A DNA stretch of 64,000 nt from CAZSVP01 sp964637185 (GTDB lineage Bacteria; Patescibacteriota; Saccharimonadia; CAILAD01; BJGX01). Below are positions 45,522 through 53,939 of this stretch, piece after piece. Each line of letters opens with the position of its first letter. Position 1 is the first letter of the stretch. The stretch lies in the NCBI GenBank assembly GCA_964637185.1, contig CAZWVB010000001.1:1-64000 (forward strand), given 5' to 3'. The position numbers and the translations under genes are program-made. The notes under the pieces were generated by a model. That model worked only from the letters and a program-made list of their open reading frames with translations, was not told where the DNA came from and made no database searches.

Positions 45522-46210
45522 AAAAGAAGATATACATATTACACGGCTGGGCTTACAATCTCGATAAGTGGCAGCCTATCATAAAGCTGTTGAAGGATGA
45601 TGGTATCGAAGCCGTCATGCTCAAGGTCCCGGGGCTGACGAAGCCTTCCGATAAGGTATGGGATTTAGACAAATACGTTGATTGGCTACACGGTGAGCTT
45701 CAAAAAGTGGCTAAACCAGTGGTGTTGGTAGGGCATTCCAATGGAGGTCGGATTAGCATGGGGTTGGCAAGTAAATATCCAAATATGATCGATAAGCTCG
45801 TGCTCATCGATAGTGCTGGAATATATCACAACGAGCCTCGACTTAGGCTCAAACGGGCGGTGTTTGGTGGGGCGGCCAAACTAGGTAAGCGGCTGAGTCG
45901 CTCTAAGCGTATGCGCCGGGTTTTGTACAAACTTGCACGTGCTCAGGATTACCACGATGCTCCGCCCAACATGCGAGAGACCATGGCCAATCTTGGCCGT
46001 GACGATGCCAAACTTGACCCATCTACTATCAAAACACCAACAACTATCATCTGGGGAAAGTACGATACTTTGACACCTCTGACTGACGCTAAGTTGTTGC
46101 ATGACAAGATCGCTGGCTCCAAATTGACAGTGATACAAGAAGCTCGGCACGCACCGTTTTATACACACCCACAGAAGGTATTAGAGATAATCAAACATAG
46201 CGCACTATGA
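45518..46210 (+). CDS. Alpha/beta hydrolase
   Basis: 230 aa; ATG overlaps the previous stop (ATGA). Typical alpha/beta-hydrolase fold: oxyanion region LHGWAYNLDKW, nucleophile elbow VGHSNGG (Ser near 75), acid in WGKYDTLTP, His in EARHAPFYTHP. The substrate is unknown; its position between a Mur-type ligase and a DegT aminotransferase suggests envelope precursor metabolism. Confidence 0.78.
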   Translation: MKKKIYILHGWAYNLDKWQPIIKLLKDDGIEAVMLKVPGLTKPSDKVWDLDKYVDWLHGELQKVAKPVVLVGHSNGGRISMGLASKYPNMIDKLVLIDSAGIYHNEPRLRLKRAVFGGAAKLGKRLSRSKRMRRVLYKLARAQDYHDAPPNMRETMANLGRDDAKLDPSTIKTPTTIIWGKYDTLTPLTDAKLLHDKIAGSKLTVIQEARHAPFYTHPQKVLEIIKHSAL

Positions 46211-47397
46211 AGATATTCAATTCGCTTGGGTCAAATTACGGTGGTGCGCAGATATGGCAAGCCTTGTTTGGTAGTGGACGGCAGTCACGTGTCAAGCTGA
46301 GGTCATATCTGATAGAAAAATACAAAGCGCGCGATGTAGTGCTGACCTACAAAGGCCGTGAGGCTTTGCAGCTAGCGCTCAAGGCGGCTAAGCTGCCGGT
46401 TGGATCAGCCGTGGCAATCAACGGTTTTACTTGCTATGCGGTTTATCGAGCCGTGGACTTTGCTGGACTGTCCGTAGAGTATCTAGATATCGCGCCAAGC
46501 CATTTGCATTTTACGGCCACAACCTTGGAGAAAGCAGTTGTTAGCAATAAACAAATCAAAGCCGTGATTGTGCAAAACACTTTGGGCATCCCTTGTGACA
46601 TGAAAGAGATTGAGAAGGTATGCGATCGCTACAAACTAGTGTTGATCGAGGACCTAGCCCACAGTGTTGGCAGTCATTATGCTGATGGTCGCGAGGCAGG
46701 CACAGTCGGGGATTTTGCCATGCTAAGTTTTGGACGCGACAAATTAGTGGACGCAGTATCGGGCGGTGCATTGATTATCAACAATCCAAAGTTCGTGGAC
46801 TCTACCGAGATCGTTTTATCTAAGGCGCCACGCACGGCTGTGGCCCGCGACAGACTCTATCCGCTACTTACAGCGATAGTGCGGGCTGGTTATAGTATAG
46901 GTATTGGCAAATTCTTGCATGCTGGTCTCAAGGCCATTGGTTTACTCTCAAAATCAGTCGATGCTGATTACTACGAGGGTCATGACATACCGGCTTGGCA
47001 AGCTGCTATGGTGCTACGCCAATTGCGTGGCTTGTCGTCTGAGATCAGACGTCGACGCAATTTGGCTAAGCTGTACCATGAGAACCTGTGCCAAGATGCT
47101 TTGTCGGAGGCTTGTGCTAGCTATGCTACCAGCGCCAGCGGTCTGCGATTTCCTAGTGTCAGTAACCAGCGCGACCAACTATTGTCTAGGCTTACTATGG
47201 AGGGTATTAATATCACTGATATCTGGTATGACGTGCCTGTAGCGCCAGCTCGCTATCTCAAAAAAACAACATATAGACATCAGTGCCCAGTTGCGGAGAA
47301 GGTATGTCAACAGATCATCAACCTGCCGACACATCGTCATATCAAACCCGAAGATGTCAAAAAAATCGCGGAGGCTATCAATCAATGTCAGCCATAA
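46207..47397 (+). CDS. DegT/DnrJ/EryC1-like PLP aminotransferase
   Basis: 396 aa; ATGA overlap with the hydrolase gene. PLP-dependent sugar aminotransferase fold: VVLTYKGREALQLAL, VIVQNTLGIPCDMKEIE, VLIEDLAHSVGSHY (Asp contacting the PLP ring), and SFGRDKLVDAVSGG, with the probable PLP lysine. Such enzymes aminate nucleotide-activated sugars for surface glycans. The first about 30 residues are unusual. Confidence 0.75.
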   Translation: MKIFNSLGSNYGGAQIWQALFGSGRQSRVKLRSYLIEKYKARDVVLTYKGREALQLALKAAKLPVGSAVAINGFTCYAVYRAVDFAGLSVEYLDIAPSHLHFTATTLEKAVVSNKQIKAVIVQNTLGIPCDMKEIEKVCDRYKLVLIEDLAHSVGSHYADGREAGTVGDFAMLSFGRDKLVDAVSGGALIINNPKFVDSTEIVLSKAPRTAVARDRLYPLLTAIVRAGYSIGIGKFLHAGLKAIGLLSKSVDADYYEGHDIPAWQAAMVLRQLRGLSSEIRRRRNLAKLYHENLCQDALSEACASYATSASGLRFPSVSNQRDQLLSRLTMEGINITDIWYDVPVAPARYLKKTTYRHQCPVAEKVCQQIINLPTHRHIKPEDVKKIAEAINQCQP

Positions 47398-48410
47398 TCA
47401 CTCAGCCAGTTGAAGATCAAAAACAGTGGGATGAGTTTGTATCAAAGCATCCAGAAGCAAATTTTCTCCAGTCTTGGCAATGGGGTGAGTTCCACGCTGC
47501 AATATCGCATCAAATCGTCAGGCTGGGATTTTGGCAGGGTGACAAATTGATTGGCGTCTGCCTGGGGGTTGTGGAGCCAGCACGTCGCGGGCGTTACTTG
47601 TCGATAGCAGGAGGGCCTGTCTTGGATTGGCATCATCATGCGTTGGTGGATGCCTGGTCCAAAGCAGTTCGTGAAGTTGCAATTGATCACCAGTGTGTAT
47701 TTGTCAGAGTCAGACCACAGCTGTTGAGTGATGAATTCTCTAAAGCACTATTTGAACAGATGGGCTTTCGTGGGGCGCCTATGCATTTGTCAGCTGAGCT
47801 CACTCACCAACTTGACCTAAGAAAAACAGAAGACGAGCTATTGGCTGGCATGCGCAAACAGACTCGTTATGAGATACGTAAGGCTGGCAAATTGGGGATC
47901 AAACTCAAAGAGTCGACTAGCCAGAAGGATTTGCGTGGGTTTTACGATTTGCAAATCGAGACTGCAAAGCGCCAGGGATTTGTGCCTTTTAGCTATGATT
48001 TTTTGTATGAGCAGTTCAAAACTTTTGCTAGGTCCAACATGGTCAAACTCTACAGTGCCTACTATGACGACAAGTTGTTGGCACAAGCCTTTGTGATTTT
48101 CTATGGTGCGGAGGCGGCCTATCACTATGGCGCCAGCACTGATCTAGGTCGCAAGTATCCTGGAGCCTATGCCATTCAGTGGCAGGCTATTTGTGAAGCC
48201 AAACAACGTGGCATAGAGCGCTATAATTTCTGGGGAGTGGCACCACACGACGAGCCCGAGCATCGTTTTGCCGGGGTTTCACTGTTCAAACGCGGTTTTG
48301 GTGGTCAAGATGTCGAATATCTGCATGCTCAAGACTTAGTAGTCAACAAAACTCGCTATGCTATCAACCTTGCCGTCGAAAAAACCCGCAAACATTTGCG
48401 TCGCGTGTAG
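47385..48410 (+). CDS. FemAB/FmhB-family peptidoglycan aminoacyltransferase
   Basis: 341 aa from the ATG at 47385, inside the end of the previous gene. Two GNAT-like domains typical of FemXAB proteins: NFLQSWQWGEFH near the N-terminus, MRKQTRYEIRKAGKLGI in the middle, and AYHYGASTDLGRKYPGAYAI near the C-terminus. Fem enzymes add amino acids from aminoacyl-tRNA to the lipid II side chain. The last gene of the envelope operon. Confidence 0.83.
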   Translation: MSAIITQPVEDQKQWDEFVSKHPEANFLQSWQWGEFHAAISHQIVRLGFWQGDKLIGVCLGVVEPARRGRYLSIAGGPVLDWHHHALVDAWSKAVREVAIDHQCVFVRVRPQLLSDEFSKALFEQMGFRGAPMHLSAELTHQLDLRKTEDELLAGMRKQTRYEIRKAGKLGIKLKESTSQKDLRGFYDLQIETAKRQGFVPFSYDFLYEQFKTFARSNMVKLYSAYYDDKLLAQAFVIFYGAEAAYHYGASTDLGRKYPGAYAIQWQAICEAKQRGIERYNFWGVAPHDEPEHRFAGVSLFKRGFGGQDVEYLHAQDLVVNKTRYAINLAVEKTRKHLRRV

Positions 48411-48428
48411 CTTTAGCAATTCCATTTC

Positions 48429-48457
48429 TTGACAAGAGCCGTCACATGGGAGTATCG
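48429..48457 (+). promoter_or_regulatory. Possible promoter of the leuS leader
   Basis: TTGACA (48429-48434), then TATCGT at 48452-48457 after a 17-base spacer. A second -10-like TATACT lies at 48476-48481. The first would place the start of transcription just before the leader-peptide ATG. Confidence 0.4.
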
Positions 48458-48468
48458 TTAAACACGTT

Positions 48469-48543
48469 ATGTTTTATACTATGCTCAACTTGCTAGGTTT
48501 GTTGTTGCTGCCACAGGCGGTTGAGATTCGTGTAAATCAATAA
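48469..48543 (+). CDS. Leucine-rich leader peptide (24 codons), candidate attenuator
   Basis: ATG at 48469 to TAA at 48543. Seven of nine codons in a row (codons 6-14) are Leu (NLLGLLLLP is the core). It precedes an intrinsic terminator and lies upstream of leuS, the pattern of ribosome-mediated leucine attenuation. No Shine-Dalgarno is seen, but leaderless translation is common in this genome. Confidence 0.5.
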   Translation: MFYTMLNLLGLLLLPQAVEIRVNQ

Positions 48544-48591
48544 CTGATAAATTGCATCGAACGCCCAACCGCCAACAGATGGCGGTTTTTT
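48516..48591 (+). promoter_or_regulatory. Mutually exclusive antiterminator/terminator of the leuS leader
   Basis: GGCGGTTG (48516-48523), just after the Leu codons, pairs perfectly with CAACCGCC (48566-48573). The same segment AACCGCC pairs with GGCGGTT (48581-48587) to form a terminator with a run of six Ts ending at 48591. The two pairings exclude each other. Confidence 0.55.
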
Positions 48592-48602
48592 CGTATATCT
48601 CA

Positions 48603-48629
48603 ATCAGCTTCGGAGTTTCCGAGGCTGAT
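48603..48629 (+). other. Hairpin before the 35-aa ORF
   Basis: ATCAGC..CGGA (48603-48614) pairs with TCCG..GCTGAT (48618-48629). Confidence 0.45.
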
Positions 48630-48657
48630 CAGGGCAAACGACGACCAGGAGTAAGCC

Positions 48658-48765
48658 ATGCAACTATTTCTAGAACCGGGCGGTGTGCCACCAGAGCAGG
48701 ATCGTCCCAAGCCGCCGCAATATCCGGGGCCCAACCACCCAGACGGTCCGCTGCCGTACGCATGA
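48658..48765 (+). CDS. 35-aa proline-rich peptide
   Basis: ATG at 48658 preceded by CCAGGAG, TGA at 48763. Proline makes up about a third of the peptide (PPEQDRPKPPQYPGPNHPDG), unlike chance reading. It lies between the attenuator and leuS and is followed by a strong hairpin. Unknown function. Confidence 0.45.
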   Translation: MQLFLEPGGVPPEQDRPKPPQYPGPNHPDGPLPYA

Positions 48766-48785
48766 ACGCCCTTGCCGGGTACTGG

Positions 48786-48811
48786 TCTTGGGTGGCTGCT
48801 GCCACCCAAGA
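48786..48811. terminator. Perfect 11-bp hairpin upstream of leuS
   Basis: TCTTGGGTGGC, TGCT loop, GCCACCCAAGA. No T-run follows on the plus strand, so it may be an RNA-stability or pausing element rather than a terminator. Confidence 0.5.
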
Positions 48812-48859
48812 CCATGCCTGGACCAAAAAACCTATTTATCTGATAAAATAAGTACAACC

Positions 48860-51769
48860 ATGAAAAAATACGATCCATCACAAATCGAGCCCAAGTGGCA
48901 GCAGATCTGGGCCGACAACAATATGTACCAGGCTGTCGACGGCGACAAGTCGGACGAAAAGTATTATGTACTGGTAGAATTTCCTTATCCATCCGGCGAC
49001 GGTCTACATGTTGGCCATGTGCGTAGTTTTACCGCCCAGGACGTGGTGGCGCGCCGGCTGCGTATGATGGGCCACAACGTTATGTATCCGATGGGCTGGG
49101 ACGCTTTTGGGCTGCCAACCGAAAACTTTGCTATCAAGAACAAAATCAAACCACAAGTAGCTACCGCCAGTAATATCGCCAATTTCAAACGCCAAATGCA
49201 GTCGCTGGGGCTCAGCTTCGACTGGAGCCGCGAGATCAACACTACTGATCCTCAGTATTACCGCTGGACCCAGTGGATTTTCTTGCAATTGCTCAAAGAA
49301 GGTCTGGCTTATCAAAAAGAAATTGCTATCAATTGGTGCCCGCATTGCAAGACCGGCCTGGCCAACGAAGAAGTGGTCAATGGCTGTCATGAGCGCTGTG
49401 ATACTCCGGTGGAAAAGCGCCTGCTCAAACAGTGGCTGCTCAAAATCACCGCCTATGCCGATCGATTGATCGAAGACCTTAAGACTGTCGACTACCTACC
49501 GCAAGTTGCGACTCAGCAAGTTAATTGGATAGGCAAAAGTTATGGCGCCAAGATTAACTTTGCAATAGATGGGCACAGTGAGAAAATCGAGGTCTTTACG
49601 ACTCGTCCTGACACGCTTTTTGGAGCTACTTTTATTGTACTTGCGCCAGAACATCCGCTGGTAGAGGTGGTCACTACCGAAGCCCAAACCGAGTCTGTAG
49701 CTAGATATGTCCAAAAGGCTAAATCACGCAGCAATGTTGACCGCATGGAGGAGGCCACCAAGACGGGTGTGTTTACTGGCGCCTATGCCGTCAATCCAGC
49801 CACCAAAGAAAATATTCCAATCTGGGTGGCAGACTATGTGCTGATGGATTATGGCACCGGTGCGATCATGTGTGTGCCAGCTCATGACCAGCGTGACTTT
49901 GAGTTTGCGCAGAAATTTGGGTTGCCGATTCGTAATGTGATCAATCCTGTGGCAGTACGTGATGATGCCAAAGATAAAAAAACTGATCTGACAAAAAGCA
50001 AAATTGTGGCCGTTGTTACAAATGACGATGGTGAAATGCTTACTATCAACTGGGGCCCCAAAATGGGGGGTCGTCTATTTGTTGGCGGTACAGCCGAGGA
50101 CAGTGAATCTCCTCAGCAAACTGCTTTGCGGGAGGTCGCTGAAGAAACCGGTTATACGGATCTTTCGGTGATTGCAGTGGGTGATGAGACATTTTTCTAC
50201 AAATATTTTGCTTTTTCCAAGCAAGAAACTCATGAGATAGATACCAAGTTTGTACTTCTAAAACTCAAATCCGATGCCCAAGTAGAACAAAAATTGGACG
50301 ACTCGGAAAAAGGTAAATTTACAGTCGAGTGGGTCAGTCGAGATCAGGCAGTCAAGGAAGTAGTCGAACCGCTTCATAAATACGCACTGGATAAGTTTGT
50401 ATTGGATGTCGTCCATGCCGGCGATGGTATGCTGACCAACTCGGGTAAGTTTGACGGTATGTCCGCGGAAGCCGGTAAAAAGGCCATAATTGAATGGTTG
50501 GCTAAAAAAGGTATTGGTGAGCAGCAAGTCCAATACAAGCTGCGTGATTGGATCTTCTCGCGCCAACATTACTGGGGCGAGCCGATCCCAGTGATCCATT
50601 GTGAGCAATGTGGCGTAGTGCCAGTACCGGAAGATCAACTGCCGGTAGAACTGCCCGATGTTGAAGCCTATGAGCCGACCGACACCGGCGAGAGCCCACT
50701 GGCCAATATCACCGATTGGGTCAACGTAGATTGTCCGAGCTGTGGGGGCAAGGCTCGGCGTGAGACTGATACCATGCCCAACTGGGCAGGTAGCAGCTGG
50801 TACTATCTGCGTTATATCGATCCGCACAATGACCAGGCTTTGGCCGATCCTAACAAACTCAAATATTGGCTGATGGTGGACCTCTACAACGGCGGCATGG
50901 AACACACCACACTACACCTACTCTACAGCCGTTTTTGGCACAAGTTTCTTTATGACCAAGGTGTAGTACCCACGCCAGAGCCCTATGCCCGCCGCCGTAG
51001 CCATGGCATGGTTTTGGCTCACGATGGTGTGAAAATGAGCAAATCTAAGGGCAATGTCGTCAATCCTGACGATGTGGTGGCCAAGTTTGGTGCTGATGCG
51101 CTGCGTGTCTACGAACTCTTCATGGGCCCGTATGACCAAGCGATTGATTGGAGTGACGACAAGCTGGCTGGTATCTACCGCTTTCTCAATCGAGTTTGGG
51201 ACTTGCAGCAAACTATATTATCGACCAACGAATCGGGCGGAACAGGCTCGGCGGAAGATGGTGTTTTTGAGACCGAAGTGGATCAGATGGTGCACAAGAC
51301 TATCAAGAAAGTTGATGAGCGCCTGGCCCGGCGTGATTTCAATACCATGGTGTCAGCACTTATGGAGCTGGTCAATTTTTTGACCACCGAAGAGGTCAAA
51401 AACAAATTGGCCAATCCGCGATTCAAAGACTTGGCGGAGCGTACTATGAGGGCGTTGAGCTTGATGTTGGCACCCAGCGCGCCCCATATTGCCGAGGAGT
51501 TGTGGGAGCAGCTAGGTAATACTGAGAGTGTACATCTGCAGACATGGCCCAAGTACGATCCCGGACTAGTCAAAGATGATACTATGACTATCATAGTGCA
51601 GGTCAATGGTAAATTGCGCGGTGAGTTTGTAGTGGAGGCGGGCACAAGTCACGATGACATCGAGCGCGAGGCCAAGATCAAAAACGACGAGCTCAACTGG
51701 ACTGGCGATACTGAGATAGTAAAAACAGTTGTGGTGCCTGGCAAATTAGTCAACTTCGTTACTAAATAA
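48860..51769 (+). CDS. leuS: Leucyl-tRNA synthetase with a Nudix insertion
   Basis: 969 aa from the ATG at 48860 (MKKYDPSQIEPKWQQIWADN); the open frame reaches further upstream but is not LeuRS-like. HIGH-type motif HVGH (about 50-53) and KMSKS (about 724) are intact, with the anticodon-binding and C-terminal domains. The CP1 editing domain has TTRPDTLFGA and GAIMCVPAHDQRD. Within CP1, between VINPVAVRDDAK and HAGDGMLTNSGKFDG, about 145 extra residues (about 370-515) form a Nudix fold with a complete Nudix box GGTAEDSES...REVAEETGY (about 409-431). The zinc-ribbon-like CP segment (CEQC ... CPSC) is also present. Confidence 0.93.
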   Translation: MKKYDPSQIEPKWQQIWADNNMYQAVDGDKSDEKYYVLVEFPYPSGDGLHVGHVRSFTAQDVVARRLRMMGHNVMYPMGWDAFGLPTENFAIKNKIKPQVATASNIANFKRQMQSLGLSFDWSREINTTDPQYYRWTQWIFLQLLKEGLAYQKEIAINWCPHCKTGLANEEVVNGCHERCDTPVEKRLLKQWLLKITAYADRLIEDLKTVDYLPQVATQQVNWIGKSYGAKINFAIDGHSEKIEVFTTRPDTLFGATFIVLAPEHPLVEVVTTEAQTESVARYVQKAKSRSNVDRMEEATKTGVFTGAYAVNPATKENIPIWVADYVLMDYGTGAIMCVPAHDQRDFEFAQKFGLPIRNVINPVAVRDDAKDKKTDLTKSKIVAVVTNDDGEMLTINWGPKMGGRLFVGGTAEDSESPQQTALREVAEETGYTDLSVIAVGDETFFYKYFAFSKQETHEIDTKFVLLKLKSDAQVEQKLDDSEKGKFTVEWVSRDQAVKEVVEPLHKYALDKFVLDVVHAGDGMLTNSGKFDGMSAEAGKKAIIEWLAKKGIGEQQVQYKLRDWIFSRQHYWGEPIPVIHCEQCGVVPVPEDQLPVELPDVEAYEPTDTGESPLANITDWVNVDCPSCGGKARRETDTMPNWAGSSWYYLRYIDPHNDQALADPNKLKYWLMVDLYNGGMEHTTLHLLYSRFWHKFLYDQGVVPTPEPYARRRSHGMVLAHDGVKMSKSKGNVVNPDDVVAKFGADALRVYELFMGPYDQAIDWSDDKLAGIYRFLNRVWDLQQTILSTNESGGTGSAEDGVFETEVDQMVHKTIKKVDERLARRDFNTMVSALMELVNFLTTEEVKNKLANPRFKDLAERTMRALSLMLAPSAPHIAEELWEQLGNTESVHLQTWPKYDPGLVKDDTMTIIVQVNGKLRGEFVVEAGTSHDDIEREAKIKNDELNWTGDTEIVKTVVVPGKLVNFVTK

Positions 51770-51991
51770 CCCTGCTCTTGAAAAACATGCCCAAAAATGC
51801 TAGTATAGATCGCGAAATGCTTCTATTCGGGCATTCGATTTGGGCCAAAAGTTATACATCGCCTCAAATCGCGTCACAGAGTAATTTTTGTATCGTACCA
51901 CCATGTGTACCACTTAAAATATCTGTGCCAACCACTGGTTGTTTTGCTCGCATGCATTCTCTGTAATACTGACTAAGCAGGAGGCAGTCTC

Positions 51992-52162
51992 ATGCCTGTA
52001 CCCAAAAAACGCCGTACCAGCTCAACTCGGGGCCAGCGTCGTAGCCACGACTCGCTCCAATCCGTGCAGCTGATGTACGAGAAGAACTCCAAACTAAACG
52101 TTCCTCGCCGCCTGATGCGCGCCGCAAGTCTTGGCATGGCACGGGTTCGTAAGGCATCCTAG
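51992..52162 (+). CDS. rpmF: Ribosomal protein bL32, zinc-free form
   Basis: 56 aa. MPVPKKRRTSSTRGQRRSHD is the bL32 signature. The C-terminal CxxC pair of zinc-binding bL32 is missing, so this is the C-minus form. AGGAGG lies 9 bases before the ATG. It is followed by nusB 7 bases later. Confidence 0.9.
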   Translation: MPVPKKRRTSSTRGQRRSHDSLQSVQLMYEKNSKLNVPRRLMRAASLGMARVRKAS

Positions 52163-52169
52163 ATCGACT

Positions 52170-52688
52170 ATGGCTTCCAATCGCCACCTCTGCAGGATTA
52201 TCGCTTTGCAAAGCCTGTATGAGTATGATTTTCGCAACAGTCTAGAAATGTCCGAACTTACAACTGACATCGATGAGATCATCAAGCGCAATATCGAAGT
52301 CTACGCCGATGCGCTAGAAGAAAAAGATTTCATCCAAGATCTAGTCAAAGGTACGTTGGAAAATCAAGATAAGATTGATGCTATGATCACGCCAGCAGCA
52401 CCGGAGTGGCCAATTGAGCAGATTGCCAAGATCGATCGCTCAATATTGCGCATGAGCCTGTACGAGCTCATGATCAAGCGTGAGGTTCCACCCAAGGTAG
52501 CTATCAACGAGGCCGTCGAGCTAGCCAAGGCCTTTGGTGGTGACAACTCAAGTAAGTTTGTCAACGGAGTGCTCGGCACTATATATAGACAGAGTGAATT
52601 CTATGACCCAAAAGAAGACAAGAAAGCCCAATCCAATAAACCAACAGAGTCCATCGGCATCGAGCCGGACTCAGAGCAAAAAAGCTAA
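52170..52688 (+). CDS. nusB: Transcription antitermination factor NusB
   Basis: 172 aa from the ATG at 52170 (the frame is open upstream within rpmF). Helical NusB fold: MASNRHLCRIIALQSLYEYD at the start, IAKIDRSILRMSLYEL, VAINEAVELAKAFGGDNSSKFVNGVLG. It binds boxA RNA with S10 in rRNA antitermination. The last about 25 residues are a polar tail that overlaps the next gene. Confidence 0.9.
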   Translation: MASNRHLCRIIALQSLYEYDFRNSLEMSELTTDIDEIIKRNIEVYADALEEKDFIQDLVKGTLENQDKIDAMITPAAPEWPIEQIAKIDRSILRMSLYELMIKREVPPKVAINEAVELAKAFGGDNSSKFVNGVLGTIYRQSEFYDPKEDKKAQSNKPTESIGIEPDSEQKS

Positions 52689-53157
52689 ATTTAATCGCAG
52701 CTCAGCTCGTGCCAAGGCTGTACGTGAATACACGGCTGGAGGTATTGTATTTCATGTCACCAAGGACAAGAAGCTCGAAATACTTTTGCTTTCAGACCTA
52801 AAGGGTCGCTGGAGTATACCCAAAGGTCACGTAGAAGCTGGTGAAACACTGGAGCAGACGGCGCTACGCGAGGTTTCGGAAGAGACTGGTCTCAAACAGC
52901 TCAAGATAGTAGACAAACTTGATAAGATACACTTTTTTTACCGCATGCGTGGCAAATTGATCTTCATGACAACATTTATTTATATGATCGAAGCTACGGA
53001 TCTCAACGAAGATACCAAAACCGAAGAAGATGCCCCTTGGATAGTAGAAGCCAAGTGGTTTGACGCCGAGCAAGCATGTGAGATACTAGAGTACAAGGCC
53101 ACTCGCGTAATTCTGCAAGAGGCCATTCGCCGCATAAAACGGAGTCGCAATGTTTGA
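52603..53157 (+). CDS. Nudix hydrolase
   Basis: 184 aa from the ATG at 52603, overlapping nusB by 86 bases; no later in-frame start precedes the domain. After a basic, low-complexity N-terminus (1-40) the Nudix domain has GRWSIPKGHVEAGE and a full Nudix box ending REVSEETGL (about 75-97). It may act on NTP-type substrates or on capped RNA; it is adjacent to rnc, whose start it overlaps by 8 bases. Confidence 0.85.
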   Translation: MTQKKTRKPNPINQQSPSASSRTQSKKAKFNRSSARAKAVREYTAGGIVFHVTKDKKLEILLLSDLKGRWSIPKGHVEAGETLEQTALREVSEETGLKQLKIVDKLDKIHFFYRMRGKLIFMTTFIYMIEATDLNEDTKTEEDAPWIVEAKWFDAEQACEILEYKATRVILQEAIRRIKRSRNV

Positions 53158-53839
53158 TCAAGCCAAAATAGAATCAATCCTAGAAGTAAAGTTCACCGAT
53201 CCCAGTCTTATCAAGACTGCATTCACGCATCGCAGTTATCTCAACGAGCATCGCAATAGCGGACTCGAGCACAACGAGAGGTTGGAATTCCTGGGCGATG
53301 CTGTACTTGAGTTGGTCGTGACCGATTACTTATTCTCCAACTATCCTGATCAACCCGAAGGTATACTTACCAGTTGGCGCTCAGCACTAGTCAAGACCGA
53401 GAGCCTGGCTGAGTTGGCTGAGAGTCTAGATATTGGCCAGTATCTGCTGATGAGTCGCGGCGAACTCAAAAGCGGCGGCCGCGAGCGTGTCGCTCTGTTA
53501 GCCAATCTGGTAGAGGCTGTGATCGGGGCCATCTATCTCGATAATGGCTACGATAGGGCCAAGCTATTTATCACGACTCATATTACGACCAAGCTCGCCA
53601 ATATTATCAAGGCCGGTAGCTACATCGATGCCAAAAGTCATTTTCAAGAGATAGCCCAGGAGAAGAAAGGTATCACCCCAAGCTATGAAGTACTTGAGGA
53701 ATCCGGTCCAGACCATGACAAACATTTTGAAGTAGGGGCATATCTAGGTAAGAAGCTCTATGGCAAAGGTACTGGTAGTAGCAAACAAGCTGCTCAACAG
53801 TCCGCTGCCGCTGATGCTCTTCAGAAATTGCAAAAATAG
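53150..53839 (+). CDS. rnc: Ribonuclease III
   Basis: 229 aa. Catalytic signature HNERLEFLGDAVL (about 41-53), second acidic site in NLVEAVIGAIYLDNG, and a C-terminal double-stranded-RNA-binding domain (about 155-229, KSHFQEIAQEKKGITPSYEV ... SSKQAAQQSAAADAL). It processes rRNA precursors and structured mRNAs. Second-last of the rpmF-nusB-Nudix-rnc group. Confidence 0.93.
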   Translation: MFDQAKIESILEVKFTDPSLIKTAFTHRSYLNEHRNSGLEHNERLEFLGDAVLELVVTDYLFSNYPDQPEGILTSWRSALVKTESLAELAESLDIGQYLLMSRGELKSGGRERVALLANLVEAVIGAIYLDNGYDRAKLFITTHITTKLANIIKAGSYIDAKSHFQEIAQEKKGITPSYEVLEESGPDHDKHFEVGAYLGKKLYGKGTGSSKQAAQQSAAADALQKLQK

Positions 53840-53939
53840 CTTTGCACAACCAGCAGCAGTTGGTAGTTGTTTAGTTTTCTGTCTTACTTAATATTTGTTT
53901 GGATTGCCAGTCTGATAGGCTATCCCATACAATATACTA

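Noticed and set aside
48683..48859. Longer N-terminus for LeuRS
   Set aside because: The upstream part is a shadow of the 35-aa ORF and hairpin; LeuRS homology begins at 48860.
48483..48860. T-box riboswitch before leuS
   Set aside because: No T-box consensus bulge or specifier loop was seen; the Leu-rich ORF with alternative pairings explains the leader better.
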